Of a stretch of DNA of 64,000 bases, positions 42,238 to 50,464 are shown in pieces (positions within the stretch are counted from its first letter, which is position 1; each line of letters opens with the position of its first letter). The notes below the pieces were generated by a model. It was not told the origin of the DNA. It saw nothing but the letters and a program-made list of their open reading frames with translations, and ran no database searches. The DNA is from an uncultured Spirochaetales bacterium (GTDB taxonomy: Bacteria > Spirochaetota > Spirochaetia > Sphaerochaetales > Sphaerochaetaceae), in NCBI GenBank assembly GCA_944390865.1, contig CALXRC010000002.1:1-64000 (forward strand). The letters run 5' to 3'. The translations under genes were made by a program, and so were the position numbers.

Positions 42238-42660
42238 TCAGCCGATCTTAACTTCGATCTTTCTCGGCTCCTGTTTTGCCTTCTTCGCTATCTCTATGCT
42301 CAGTATCCCTCTCTTCATGCTGGCACTGAGCTTCTCCTCATCTGCATCCTCCGGAAGCGTGAATGCCCTCTCAAAGCTGCTCACCCTTCTCTCCCTGAGC
42401 AGATACTTCTTCTCCTCTTCTTCACTGTGCCTCTCTTTCTCCTCTCCTCTGAGGTGAAGCACATGATCTTCCACATAGATGCTTATTGCATCCTCATCGT
42501 ATCCGGGAACTGCCGCCTGTATCAGGTAGGACTCCTTTCCCTCGCTTATGTCAACGCTCGGCATTCTTCTGTCTGAATAGGAAGAAAAGAAAGAATCAAA
42601 CATTTTATCCATTTCCTTCATCATGTTTCTCTGTACTCTTGCTATGCTGTTGTCTGCCAT
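42238..42660 (-). CDS. Small heat-shock protein, Hsp20 family (first of two)
   Basis: 140 aa, alpha-crystallin domain about 35-138: MPSVDISEGKESYLIQAAVPGYDED, ERAFTLPEDADEEKLSASMKRGILSIEIAKK, ending RKIEVKIG. The N-terminus (MADNSIARVQRNMMKEMDKMFDSFF) is helical, as in many Hsp20 proteins. AGGAGG precedes ATG by about 9 nt. I saw no CIRCE element and no clear heat-shock promoter in the 225 nt upstream. First gene of the pair. Confidence 0.9.
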   Translation of the reverse strand: MADNSIARVQRNMMKEMDKMFDSFFSSYSDRRMPSVDISEGKESYLIQAAVPGYDEDAISIYVEDHVLHLRGEEKERHSEEEEKKYLLRERRVSSFERAFTLPEDADEEKLSASMKRGILSIEIAKKAKQEPRKIEVKIG

Positions 42661-42885
42661 CTTTCCGGCCTCCTGTTTTCTTGTCTTTTCTGTGCCTACA
42701 TAACAGCATGATCCATGCCAATCAGGCTAACTTGTTTAAATACAATGAATTGCTTATCAAAGACCAGATCTTGCCGCCCTGAATGGACTGCCTTTTAGTT
42801 TCCTTTTGACACAGCTGTCTCTCTCCTGCCCGGCTGCTGGGTCATTTTGATACACTGACTCCATTTTCTCATGCTTTTTTCAGGG

Positions 42886-43581
42886 TCAAAGCAGACTGCT
42901 GCTGTCCAGAAACGAGGCCAGAGTATAGCTCCGGATGGCAGAGAAGTTCAGCACCGGATGTTCGCAGATGAGGATCTTTCTGCCCTGGGCATGCTGCAGC
43001 CCTGCCAGCTCAAAGGCAAGCGACAGGCACTGGGAGCCCAGTCTTGCACTGATCACAGGCAGATTCAGGCTGACGCTCCAGCCAAGGGACATGAGATGCC
43101 TGACCACAAGCACGGCCGGATCATTCAGGCAGTAATAATAAGGGATGAGGTAAAGCTTTCCGTCAGCTGAGGTGACAGGAATAAAGAGGCCGCAGCGGGC
43201 AAAGGAAGCAAGAATCTCCCTTGTCCTGTAGAAGGTTCCAGTCCTGTGCTCTCTCATGATTGTCTTCGCACAGACAGGACTGAGCGCAGACCTGGCAAGT
43301 GTCTCATAGAGACGTCGTGCCTGACTGCCTGACAGTCCGTGAGGACAGATGATCCTTTCGAGCAGGATCAGTGATGAGACAAGATCTTCATCATTGGGGC
43401 TGAAAACAACAAGGTCGCACCATTTTCTGTCAGCCTTCAGGTTCTCAGTCTCCTCGATGACCAGCCCTTTATAAGAGCTTTTCATGAGTTCTGTCCTGAA
43501 ACGGCTGGTGCAGCGTCTGTCAGGTGCGACCAGATTGATGTTGTGCACACCGCTTTTCAGTATGGTTCTGATTCTTTCCAT
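42886..43581 (-). CDS. Hypothetical protein downstream of alaS
   Basis: 231 aa, no family recognised. No signal peptide or membrane segment. The N-terminal part (to about 75) has Rossmann-like strands (NINLVAPD, CDLVVFSPND). The middle (about 80-140, GSQARRLYETLARSALSP to EILASFARCGLFIPVT) reads like a winged-helix bundle, and a second alpha/beta part follows. ATG at 43581 chosen over a GTG 6 nt upstream; no Shine-Dalgarno. It lies 36 nt after alaS on the same strand and ends a long co-directional run. A role linked to tRNA or nucleic acid would be guesswork. Confidence 0.55.
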   Translation of the reverse strand: MERIRTILKSGVHNINLVAPDRRCTSRFRTELMKSSYKGLVIEETENLKADRKWCDLVVFSPNDEDLVSSLILLERIICPHGLSGSQARRLYETLARSALSPVCAKTIMREHRTGTFYRTREILASFARCGLFIPVTSADGKLYLIPYYYCLNDPAVLVVRHLMSLGWSVSLNLPVISARLGSQCLSLAFELAGLQHAQGRKILICEHPVLNFSAIRSYTLASFLDSSSLL

Positions 43582-43617
43582 AACCACATATACAGAAAAG
43601 CTGCGGCAAATGGCTGA

Positions 43618-45411
43618 TTACTTCTCGAGAACAGCCTTGATTCTCCTTACTCCGGCACTGGAGCTCTGCTCTTTCACGATCCTGAAGTGTCCCATTGTGC
43701 CGGTATGCTCAACGTGAGGGCCTCCGCATACTTCCTTGGAAAAATCGCCAATGGAATATACTTTGACACGCTCGCCGTACTTGGCGTCAAACTGTGCAGC
43801 AGCGCCGAGATTTCTGGCCTCGTCAACCGTCATCACCTCGCAGGTGACCGGAAGGTCTTTCTCGATCTGCTCATTGACAAGGCGTTCAACCTCGGCAAGC
43901 TCTTCCTTTGTCATCGGACGCGGGCAGTTGAAGTCAAAGCGGAGACGCTCGGCAGTGATGTTTGATCCAAGCTGCTTGACATAGCCGCCAAGCACAACCG
44001 ACAGTGCCTTGTGAAGCAGATGGGTTGCAGTGTGAAGCGCAGTAGTGGCTTCACTGTGATCCGCAAGGCCTCCCTTGAACTGCTGCTCGGCTCCTGCCCT
44101 GCTGACTTCCTGATGCTTCTGGAAGGCTTCCTCAAAGCCCTTCACATCGACATCGAAGCCATGTTCCTTTGCAAGCTCCCTTGTAATTTCAATCGGGAAG
44201 CCGTATGTGTCATAAAGCTTGAAGGCAAGCCGTCCTGAGATGGTGCGGCTGTTTCCCTTCATGAGGTTGGGGATCATCTTCTCAAACTCACGCTCACCCT
44301 TGACCAGCGTCTCAGAGAACTTTGCCTCCTCCTTCTTCAGCTCATCAAAGATGAAATCTTCCCTCTCCTTAAGCTCAGGATAGGCCTCCTGGTAAATGGA
44401 AAGCACGACTGCGGCGATTGAGGAAAGGAAGGAGTCTGTGATTCCAAGCTTCTTTCCATGTCTCACGGCTCTTCTGATCAGACGGCGCAGGATGTATCCC
44501 TGACCGACATTTGAGGGAGCCACCCCGCGCTGATCTCCAAGGATGAACACGCTTGTCCTGATATGGTCGCTGATGATCCTTATTGAGATATCATCATCTT
44601 CATTCTGGCCGTACTTCCTGCCTGTAAGCTCCTCAACCTTTGCGATGATCGGAGTGAAGACTTCTGTCTCATAGACAGACTTCTTGCCCTGAAGGATAGC
44701 GATTGTCCTCTCAATGCCCATTCCGGTATCGATGCACTTGCGCTCCATCTCGTTGTATGCGCCGCTTTCATCCTTCCTGTAGCCCATGAAGACATCATTC
44801 CAGATCTCAAAATACTTGCCGCATGAACAGCCGGGCCTGCAGTCAGGGCCGCAGGCAGGACGGCCTGTGTCAATGAACATCTCAGAATCAGGACCGCAGG
44901 GGCCGGTCTCGCCGGCAGGTCCCCACCAGTTGTCTTCCTTCGGCATGAAGTAAATACGCTCCTCAGGGATGCCGAGAGAGGCCCAGACTGAGGCCGCAAA
45001 GTCATCGCGCGGAGCATTCTCATCGCCTGCGAAGACAGTGACAGAAAGACGTGCAGGGTCAATTTCAAGATACTTTGTCAGGAATTCATAGCTGTACTCG
45101 ATAGCCTCTTTCTTGAAGTAGGCTCCAAGCGACCAGTTGCCAAGCATCTCAAAGAACGTGAGATGATGGGGATCTCCCACGCTGTCAATATCCCCGGTGC
45201 GGATGCACTTCTGGTAATCGCACAGCATCTTTCCTGCAGGATGCTCCGCTCCCAGAATGTAGGGAACAAGGGGATGCATGCCTGCTGTCGTGAACAGGAC
45301 TGTGGGGTCATTCTCCGGAATCAGCGAGGCTCCGGAAATCTGCTTATGTCCCTTGGAGACAAAAAAATCGATATAAAGCTTTCTAAGTTCGTTTGCTGTT
45401 AATGCTCTCAT
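43618..45411 (-). CDS. alaS: Alanyl-tRNA synthetase, short form without C-terminal C-Ala domain
   Basis: 597 aa against about 875 in most bacteria. Class II catalytic core: MRALTANELRKLYIDFFVSKGH, TTAGMHPLVPYILG, RKCIRTGDIDSVG-like region and GGAPDSEMF-type segment (here GPCGPDSEMFIDTG). The editing domain zinc ligands HTATHLLHKAL and CGGPHVEHTG are present. The protein stops soon after at AGVRRIKAVLEK. Known: spirochaetal AlaRS proteins lack the C-Ala domain, so this is a lineage trait rather than a truncation. It charges tRNA-Ala and clears Ser/Gly mischarging. Downstream of a dprA-like gene by 46 nt. Confidence 0.95.
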   Translation of the reverse strand: MRALTANELRKLYIDFFVSKGHKQISGASLIPENDPTVLFTTAGMHPLVPYILGAEHPAGKMLCDYQKCIRTGDIDSVGDPHHLTFFEMLGNWSLGAYFKKEAIEYSYEFLTKYLEIDPARLSVTVFAGDENAPRDDFAASVWASLGIPEERIYFMPKEDNWWGPAGETGPCGPDSEMFIDTGRPACGPDCRPGCSCGKYFEIWNDVFMGYRKDESGAYNEMERKCIDTGMGIERTIAILQGKKSVYETEVFTPIIAKVEELTGRKYGQNEDDDISIRIISDHIRTSVFILGDQRGVAPSNVGQGYILRRLIRRAVRHGKKLGITDSFLSSIAAVVLSIYQEAYPELKEREDFIFDELKKEEAKFSETLVKGEREFEKMIPNLMKGNSRTISGRLAFKLYDTYGFPIEITRELAKEHGFDVDVKGFEEAFQKHQEVSRAGAEQQFKGGLADHSEATTALHTATHLLHKALSVVLGGYVKQLGSNITAERLRFDFNCPRPMTKEELAEVERLVNEQIEKDLPVTCEVMTVDEARNLGAAAQFDAKYGERVKVYSIGDFSKEVCGGPHVEHTGTMGHFRIVKEQSSSAGVRRIKAVLEK

Positions 45412-45457
45412 CTAAGCCGGCTCCTAAAATTATCAGAAAAGAGTATATTGGTTTCTG

Positions 45458-46366
45458 TCAGAAGAGTTCAAGCTGTGTGCCCGTCTTTGTGCTGTGCACA
45501 CGCTTTTTCCTCAATCCCAGAAAGGCTGCCACATCACCTTTTTTCCTGTATGAGGAGGCGCAGCCTGACTGCATGAAGGCTCTGGCATAGTTGCCGTCTT
45601 CCCTGCTGATGCAGTTTTCGCAGACCATGATGTGCGCATTATTGGCCCTGATCCGTCCTGCCAGCTTCCAGACGGGACCTCCGTCCTTCTCGTCGAGGAT
45701 GATGAGATTGCGCGTAAGAGCCACAAGCAGGTCGTTGCGCGGCACAGTGAACCATTTCTGCGCCTTTGCGGCAGGAGAGAACGGACTGACAAGCAGGGCA
45801 AGCCCGCTGTTTGCAACACTCTCCATCAGTTCCTTCTGGCTCTCAGGCATGCACTGATGCAGCGGAGATGCAAGTGGAATGACAGTCCTGATTCTCTGGT
45901 TATAGGCATAAAGCACGCAGTATGCATCCAGCCCTGTGTCCAGCGTGCTCATCATGCAGGCACCTAGCCTCGAAAGCTCGCTGACGATGTTCACAGCATC
46001 CTGCTTCGCCTCCTGAGACGGACTGCGCTGACCCAGCAGAGTGACGGACTCTGCCCCAAGAAGGCTGAGGTCGCCGTAAGTATACAGGAAATGAATGCCG
46101 TTGAGCGAAGAAGGGAAAAGGGGGTCCTTCCAGGTGAGTATGTCATAGCTGAACGGATATGAGCTGAAGCAGTGCTTTATCCTGAGATAGGTGTCGTTGA
46201 TTTCATATATTGGCTTCTGCGTCAGTCGGCTTACCTCAGAGACAATCTGTTCAAGATCCTGCGACACGTCGCAAATGCCGGCCAGAGTGCAGAACTGCTG
46301 CCAGGCGGCCGGCTCATTGCTGGAAGAGAGGGAGAATAATGTCTCGTAGAGCAGAGCTTCATTCAC
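45458..46366 (-). CDS. DprA-like (DNA-processing/LOG-type Rossmann) protein
   Basis: 302 aa. The middle follows the DprA pattern: DPLFPSSLNGIHFLYTYGDLSLL, then VTLLGQRSPSQEA (the IVGSRxxS position), SELSRLGACMMSTLDTGLDAYC, and FTVPRNDLLVALTRNLIILDEKDGGPVWKLA, equivalent to the RN/SGSLxTA region. Divergent from typical DprA, and the winged-helix C-terminus is not obvious. DprA loads RecA on incoming single-stranded DNA; whether this one does is uncertain. Start GTG at 46366 is chosen because it overlaps the panE stop by 8 nt; the ORF continues to 46498 inside panE. Confidence 0.6.
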   Translation of the reverse strand: MNEALLYETLFSLSSSNEPAAWQQFCTLAGICDVSQDLEQIVSEVSRLTQKPIYEINDTYLRIKHCFSSYPFSYDILTWKDPLFPSSLNGIHFLYTYGDLSLLGAESVTLLGQRSPSQEAKQDAVNIVSELSRLGACMMSTLDTGLDAYCVLYAYNQRIRTVIPLASPLHQCMPESQKELMESVANSGLALLVSPFSPAAKAQKWFTVPRNDLLVALTRNLIILDEKDGGPVWKLAGRIRANNAHIMVCENCISREDGNYARAFMQSGCASSYRKKGDVAAFLGLRKKRVHSTKTGTQLELF

Positions 46367-47261
46367 GGCAGGCCCCGCTTGCGGCTTCCACCATTGTGTA
46401 AAGCATGTCGCACAGAGGTGTGGGAAGTGAATGTTTTTTTCCCAGTGCGGAAAGAGAACCCGCAAAGAAGCGGTTCTCAGTCTCCCTTCCCGCCTCAACG
46501 TCCTGAAGCATGCTTGTCTTTCCCCTCCCGTTCATGCTGCCAAGCACAGCAAAGCAGCGCTCTTCATCATAGACAGTAAGCCTGATTTCCTCAGAAAGAG
46601 CGACCGCCCTGATCTCATGGTACAGCATCCTGACAAGGCGGCGGAAGGCATTATTGTCATTCATCTGGCTGTAATCAAGCCTCATGACAGCAGAAAGAGA
46701 ATTGACAATGATGTTGAAGGCAAACTTCCACCACATGTCATGAAGAATGTCGCTGCTTATCTCATACCAGATGCCTGCCCTGTCAAACAGGCCGGCTATT
46801 GCCCTGATCCTGTCTGTGACGCGGCTGTCGCGCTCGTTGAAGATGATCTGCCCGCCTCTGGGGCTGAAGCAGTCTATCTTTCTGCCCTCCCTCACGCTTG
46901 ACAGGTTTGTGATGAAGGACCAGACCAGTCTGTCCTGACCGAAGCGTCGGGCCAGAATTTCCTCGCTTTCTATTCCGTTGAGAAGACTCATGATGACAGT
47001 CCTGCTTCCCACATGATGCTCAACCACATCCATGGCAGAAGAAAGATCCGTATTCTTGCAGGAGAGGATGATAAGGTCAGTATCGCTCTCGTCCTCCTCT
47101 GCGATGTCAAAATCATGGCGCACTCCGTTGACAGTGCAGCCAAGAGCACGGTAGCGCCCGATGCGCCCGCTGTCCATGATCAGCGCAAAAGAAGAGACAG
47201 GCTCAAGCCTGACGGCAAGCGGGCAGCCTACAGCTCCTGCTCCAAGCAATCTTACTTTCAC
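46359..47261 (-). CDS. Ketopantoate reductase family protein
   Basis: 300 aa, PanE/ApbA length. N-terminal Rossmann fold with GAGAVGCPLA, ILSCKNTDL, LLNGIES, then the all-helical domain with the catalytic Lys in MWWKFAFNI and SxxD-type residues further on. Typical members reduce 2-dehydropantoate to pantoate with NADPH for CoA synthesis; many paralogues act on other 2-oxoacids. Sequence drift (for example FSPRGGQIIF in place of the usual G-rich hairpin) leaves the substrate open. It lies between an HTH gene and the dprA-like gene. Confidence 0.82.
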   Translation of the reverse strand: MKVRLLGAGAVGCPLAVRLEPVSSFALIMDSGRIGRYRALGCTVNGVRHDFDIAEEDESDTDLIILSCKNTDLSSAMDVVEHHVGSRTVIMSLLNGIESEEILARRFGQDRLVWSFITNLSSVREGRKIDCFSPRGGQIIFNERDSRVTDRIRAIAGLFDRAGIWYEISSDILHDMWWKFAFNIIVNSLSAVMRLDYSQMNDNNAFRRLVRMLYHEIRAVALSEEIRLTVYDEERCFAVLGSMNGRGKTSMLQDVEAGRETENRFFAGSLSALGKKHSLPTPLCDMLYTMVEAASGACRE

Positions 47262-47297
47262 TTCACTCTCCTCATATGTGAGGCCGGCAGCTGCCGC

Positions 47298-47606
47298 TCA
47301 GTTTATGTCCACGATGCCCGCCTCAAGAAGGACATCCGGACAAGCTTCAAGGATTTCCATCAGCCGTGCTGCCATCGGACAGGGGACGTTCTGACTGTTT
47401 TCCCAGCTGACGACAGTGGCGAGACTGACTCCAAGGACATCGGCGAAGACAGACTGGGCAAGGTAAAGGCTCTTTCTCAGATTCTTCACCCTTGAGGCAG
47501 TCCAGTTCTCAGGAGCACGCGTGGTAATGACATTGTTCTTCTTGGTGCACTTCGACGACTTCCTGAAAAGTGCGTCTTTCACCTCATCCCTGTAGACGCT
47601 TATCAT
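47298..47606 (-). CDS. Small XRE-type helix-turn-helix DNA-binding protein
   Basis: 102 aa. A basic N-terminal part (about 1-40) is followed by a helix-turn-helix: KNLRKSLYLAQSVFADVLGVSLATVVSWENSQNVPCPMAARLMEIL, the pattern of HigA/YiaG-type regulators (helix 2 AQSVFADVLG, recognition helix LATVVSWENSQ). Its ATG overlaps the nifU stop (TGATG), so it is translated with nifU. No toxin gene is next to it. It may regulate this Fe-S cluster or be an antitoxin-like remnant. Confidence 0.75.
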   Translation of the reverse strand: MISVYRDEVKDALFRKSSKCTKKNNVITTRAPENWTASRVKNLRKSLYLAQSVFADVLGVSLATVVSWENSQNVPCPMAARLMEILEACPDVLLEAGIVDIN

Positions 47607-48223
47607 CAGTCTTTCCCGTAAATATGCTTGAAGTCTTCCAGGGCCTCAATAATCCTGTTTCTGCACTTGCCGCAGGCTGTGGAACAGCCGGTCAGCCTGC
47701 TGAGATCTTCAAAAGTCAGGGCCTTGCCTTCCTTGACAAGCTCCTCAATCTGGACATCTGTCACGCCCTTGCACTCGCAAATGATTTTCGCGACCTTTGT
47801 CTTATATGGATTGGGAAGTCCGTTTTTCTCAAGATAGTCATCGATTGCGGCTCTGAGTGCCTTGTCTCCGAGCACTGAGCAGTGGAACTTGTGCTCTGGC
47901 AGGCCTCCGAGGGCGGAGGTGATCATCTGAGGAGTGAGGTGATAAGCCTCTTCAAGGCTCATGCCGACCGCCAGCTCGCTCATCATTGACGTTGAGGCGA
48001 TGGCGCTCGCACAGCCATATGTGAGCCATCTGAGGTCGGAGATCTTTCCATCCCTGACCTTGATGCCGACTCTCATCTGATCGCCGCAGGCCAGGGAACC
48101 GACCTCGCCCACTCCGTCCGGCTGGAAATCCTCACCCTCCTTCCAGAGATTGCGGGGATTCATGAAATGATCCTTTACTGTATCTGTGTAGACCCACTGG
48201 GCCATAAAGCTGTTATTCTGCAT
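47606..48223 (-). CDS. nifU: NifU-like Fe-S scaffold protein with BFD-type [2Fe-2S] domain
   Basis: 205 aa. N-terminal IscU domain with three conserved Cys (SLACGDQM, YGCASAIASTSM, HKFHCSVLG). C-terminal BFD-like domain with CEC and CSTACGKC (about 150-195). The C-terminal Nfu domain of full NifU is missing, as in anaerobe-type proteins. It accepts sulphur from the cysteine desulfurase encoded just upstream and assembles clusters. ATG 48223 has AAGGAAGG upstream; the first in-frame codon at 48229 is TTG overlapping the nifS stop. Confidence 0.92.
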   Translation of the reverse strand: MQNNSFMAQWVYTDTVKDHFMNPRNLWKEGEDFQPDGVGEVGSLACGDQMRVGIKVRDGKISDLRWLTYGCASAIASTSMMSELAVGMSLEEAYHLTPQMITSALGGLPEHKFHCSVLGDKALRAAIDDYLEKNGLPNPYKTKVAKIICECKGVTDVQIEELVKEGKALTFEDLSRLTGCSTACGKCRNRIIEALEDFKHIYGKD

Positions 48224-48225
48224 AT

Positions 48226-49389
48226 TCAAACCTTCCTTGTTGACATTGACCTGACTCTCGCTATGATCGGCGGCAGTTTCTCTATCACATAATCAACGTC
48301 TTCCTGCGTATTGTACCTTCCCAGAGAGAAGCGGATTGACCCGTGAGCAAGCTCAACATCCAGACCGGAGGCAAGCAGCACATAGCTTGGCTCCAGGCTT
48401 CCTGTCGCACAGGCGCTTCCTGTGGACACCTCAATGCCTTCCAGATCAAGATAAAGCAGGATTGACTCTCCTTCTGCTGAAGGGAACGAAACATTCAGCG
48501 TGCCGGGCAGGCAGTGTTCCTGATTGCCGTTTATGATGACATCCGGAATGTTCTCGACAATTCCCTTTCTCAGCCGCTCTCTCAGCGACCACAGGTAATC
48601 ATGTTCCTTCTGTACATCCTGAGCAGCAAGTCTTGCAGCCTCACCCATTCCGACGATGGCAAGATTGTTGTAAGTGCCGGCACGATACCCTTTTTCCTGA
48701 TGACCTCCATGAACGAATGGAAAAACGGGTGCTGACTTTCTTACATACAGTACGCCGACGCCTTTCGGGCCGTAGAACTTGTGGGCGCTCATTGACAGAT
48801 AGTCTGCTCCGAGCTGCTTTACTGATACAGGAATCTTGCCAATGGCCTGAGTCGCATCTGTATGCATCAGGGCCCCGCACTCATGAGCCAGACGGCTGAT
48901 CTCAGCCACCGGCTGTATCGTGCCTGTCTCATTGTTGCCCGTCATGATGCTTACAAGCAGGACATCATCGCCCATCAGCTTTCTGATGCTGTCAAGCCGG
49001 ACCATGCCAGTGGAATCAACTTCCGCCTCATCAATCCTGTAACCCTTTGATCTGAGGTATTTTACAGTTTCGATGATTGAAGGGTGCTCAATTGCGCTGG
49101 TGACAATCCTGGTGCGTTTGCTGCCAGAATCAATGAGCTCCCTCGCGATATTGAACACTGTGTTGTTCGACTCGCTCGCACCGCTTGTGAAATATACTTC
49201 CTCCTTGTCTGCATCAATGAGCTGGGCGCACATCTGGCGGGCCCAGTCCACGCCTGCTCCCGCATTGCGTCCCATTGCATGCATGGATGAAGCATTGCCG
49301 TAGAGAGACTCATTGTCCCTCATTATCGATTCAACTTCTGCAGCCATCTGAGTGGTCGCATTGTTGTCTAAATATATAAATCTGTTCAT
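48226..49389 (-). CDS. nifS: Cysteine desulfurase (NifS/IscS family)
   Basis: 387 aa. PLP-dependent enzyme that removes sulphur from cysteine for Fe-S assembly. Seen: IYLDNNATTQ at the start, FTSGASESNN, HTDATQAIGKIPV, the PLP lysine in SMSAHKFYGPKG, and the catalytic Cys in STGSACATGS. Partner gene nifU follows directly. It belongs to a long co-directional run with the cysteine-cluster gene 14 nt upstream. Confidence 0.95.
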   Translation of the reverse strand: MNRFIYLDNNATTQMAAEVESIMRDNESLYGNASSMHAMGRNAGAGVDWARQMCAQLIDADKEEVYFTSGASESNNTVFNIARELIDSGSKRTRIVTSAIEHPSIIETVKYLRSKGYRIDEAEVDSTGMVRLDSIRKLMGDDVLLVSIMTGNNETGTIQPVAEISRLAHECGALMHTDATQAIGKIPVSVKQLGADYLSMSAHKFYGPKGVGVLYVRKSAPVFPFVHGGHQEKGYRAGTYNNLAIVGMGEAARLAAQDVQKEHDYLWSLRERLRKGIVENIPDVIINGNQEHCLPGTLNVSFPSAEGESILLYLDLEGIEVSTGSACATGSLEPSYVLLASGLDVELAHGSIRFSLGRYNTQEDVDYVIEKLPPIIARVRSMSTRKV

Positions 49390-49403
49390 CGGTTGAAAAC
49401 GTA

Positions 49404-49715
49404 TTATTCAATATGAGTTTCGTCAAGAGCCATCACCCACTCGCAGCGGCGGGAAAAGCGGATATGATGACGTTTTGCCCACTGGACGTAGGCACACTGG
49501 GGCGGCAGCCATTCAGCTGTCAGCGCACGCAGCAGCGTGAGCTTCCTGCATTCAGGACAGAGCCTGAAGCGCTGCGGATAGACAGAACAGGTGCTGTCCT
49601 CAGAAAGAAAGGCGCATTTCGAGCCGAGATCAAGATACCACAGCCTTTTGCCGATCTTCACCTTGCTGTGGCAGCAAAGGCCGCAGCGGCTGCATATGGA
49701 CTCCCAGTATTTCAT
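49404..49715 (-). CDS. Cysteine-cluster protein, YkgJ-like family
   Basis: 103 aa with eight or more Cys: CSRCGLCCHSKVKIG at the N-terminus, then KCAFLSEDSTCSVYPQRFRLCPEC, the layout of YkgJ/UPF0153 zinc or iron cluster proteins. A WLPPQCAYVQWAK tail carries another Cys. Function unknown; the family is often proposed to bind Fe-S or Zn. It overlaps the surE stop by 4 nt and precedes nifS by 14 nt, so a link to Fe-S biology is suggested by position. Confidence 0.78.
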   Translation of the reverse strand: MKYWESICSRCGLCCHSKVKIGKRLWYLDLGSKCAFLSEDSTCSVYPQRFRLCPECRKLTLLRALTAEWLPPQCAYVQWAKRHHIRFSRRCEWVMALDETHIE

Positions 49716-50464
49716 GAGAACATGGCTTTCGCCCTTTCGTGTGCCTTGTGATCTACAGCCGGATTTACAAGCACGACAGACAGGGCAATCAGGCCTTCCT
49801 GACAGACTTCAATGTCAGTCTTGTCGCCGGTGCGCGTCAGTGACCGGCTGACTTCTCCCTCCCTCAGCTCAAGCTGAAGCCTCGTTCCGTCATCGCTCAC
49901 CACTTCAGGATAGTCTCCGTAGAAAAGCAGGCCCAGATCTGCTGTCTCGACCTTATTTGTGAAATGCGGCGGGAAATTCAGGTTCACGAAGCTCATGCTG
50001 CCTGCAAGGCTGCAGAGTCTGTCAAGGTTTTCTGCAACGAACCTGGCGACAGACGGGAAGTCATAAGAGCCGTCCTCATCAGCCTGATGGGACACAGCAA
50101 GAGCCGGAATACCCTGGAGGACAGCCTCGCTTGCAGCAGAACACGTGCCGGAATAAAGGATGTCTGAAGAGCAGTTGTAGCCATGGTTGATCCCTGAGAT
50201 CACAAGGTCGGGAGTCCGCTTGAAAAGCCTGCCCTTAATAGAGTAGAGAATACAGTCGACAGGTGTGCCGCTGCAGTGATAGTGATTCTCGGCATACCTT
50301 GTCATGATCACAGGTCCGGACAGGCACATGGCATGACTCTGTGCAGAACGGTTTGAGGAAGGAGAGACAACCCAGACTTCATGTCCCTTTCCTGCCAGTG
50401 CCTCTTCCAGGCAGACAATGCCCTCTCTTGTATAACCATCATCATTGACTAAAAGAATTGTCAC
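49712..50464 (-). CDS. surE: 5'/3'-nucleotidase SurE
   Basis: 250 aa, family length. Seen: VTILLVNDDGYTREGI with the metal-binding Asp pair, VVSPSSNRSAQSHAM, GTPVDCILYSI and SGINHGYNCSSDILYSGTCSAASEA. It removes phosphate from nucleoside monophosphates and is linked to stationary-phase survival. The GTG start at 50464 shares 4 nt with the upstream stop (GTGA), with AAGGAG upstream; the longer ORF to 50560 lies inside the galactokinase-like gene. Confidence 0.93.
   Translation of the reverse strand: MTILLVNDDGYTREGIVCLEEALAGKGHEVWVVSPSSNRSAQSHAMCLSGPVIMTRYAENHYHCSGTPVDCILYSIKGRLFKRTPDLVISGINHGYNCSSDILYSGTCSAASEAVLQGIPALAVSHQADEDGSYDFPSVARFVAENLDRLCSLAGSMSFVNLNFPPHFTNKVETADLGLLFYGDYPEVVSDDGTRLQLELREGEVSRSLTRTGDKTDIEVCQEGLIALSVVLVNPAVDHKAHERAKAMFS

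Noticed and set aside
41804-42660. CIRCE or ROSE-type heat-shock control of the hsp20 pair
   Set aside because: I looked for the CIRCE inverted repeat and for a leader that masks the RBS in the 225 nt upstream and found neither.
43618-45411. alaS as a truncated pseudogene
   Set aside because: The end point matches the known short spirochaetal form and both catalytic and editing motifs are intact, so it is a lineage feature rather than damage.
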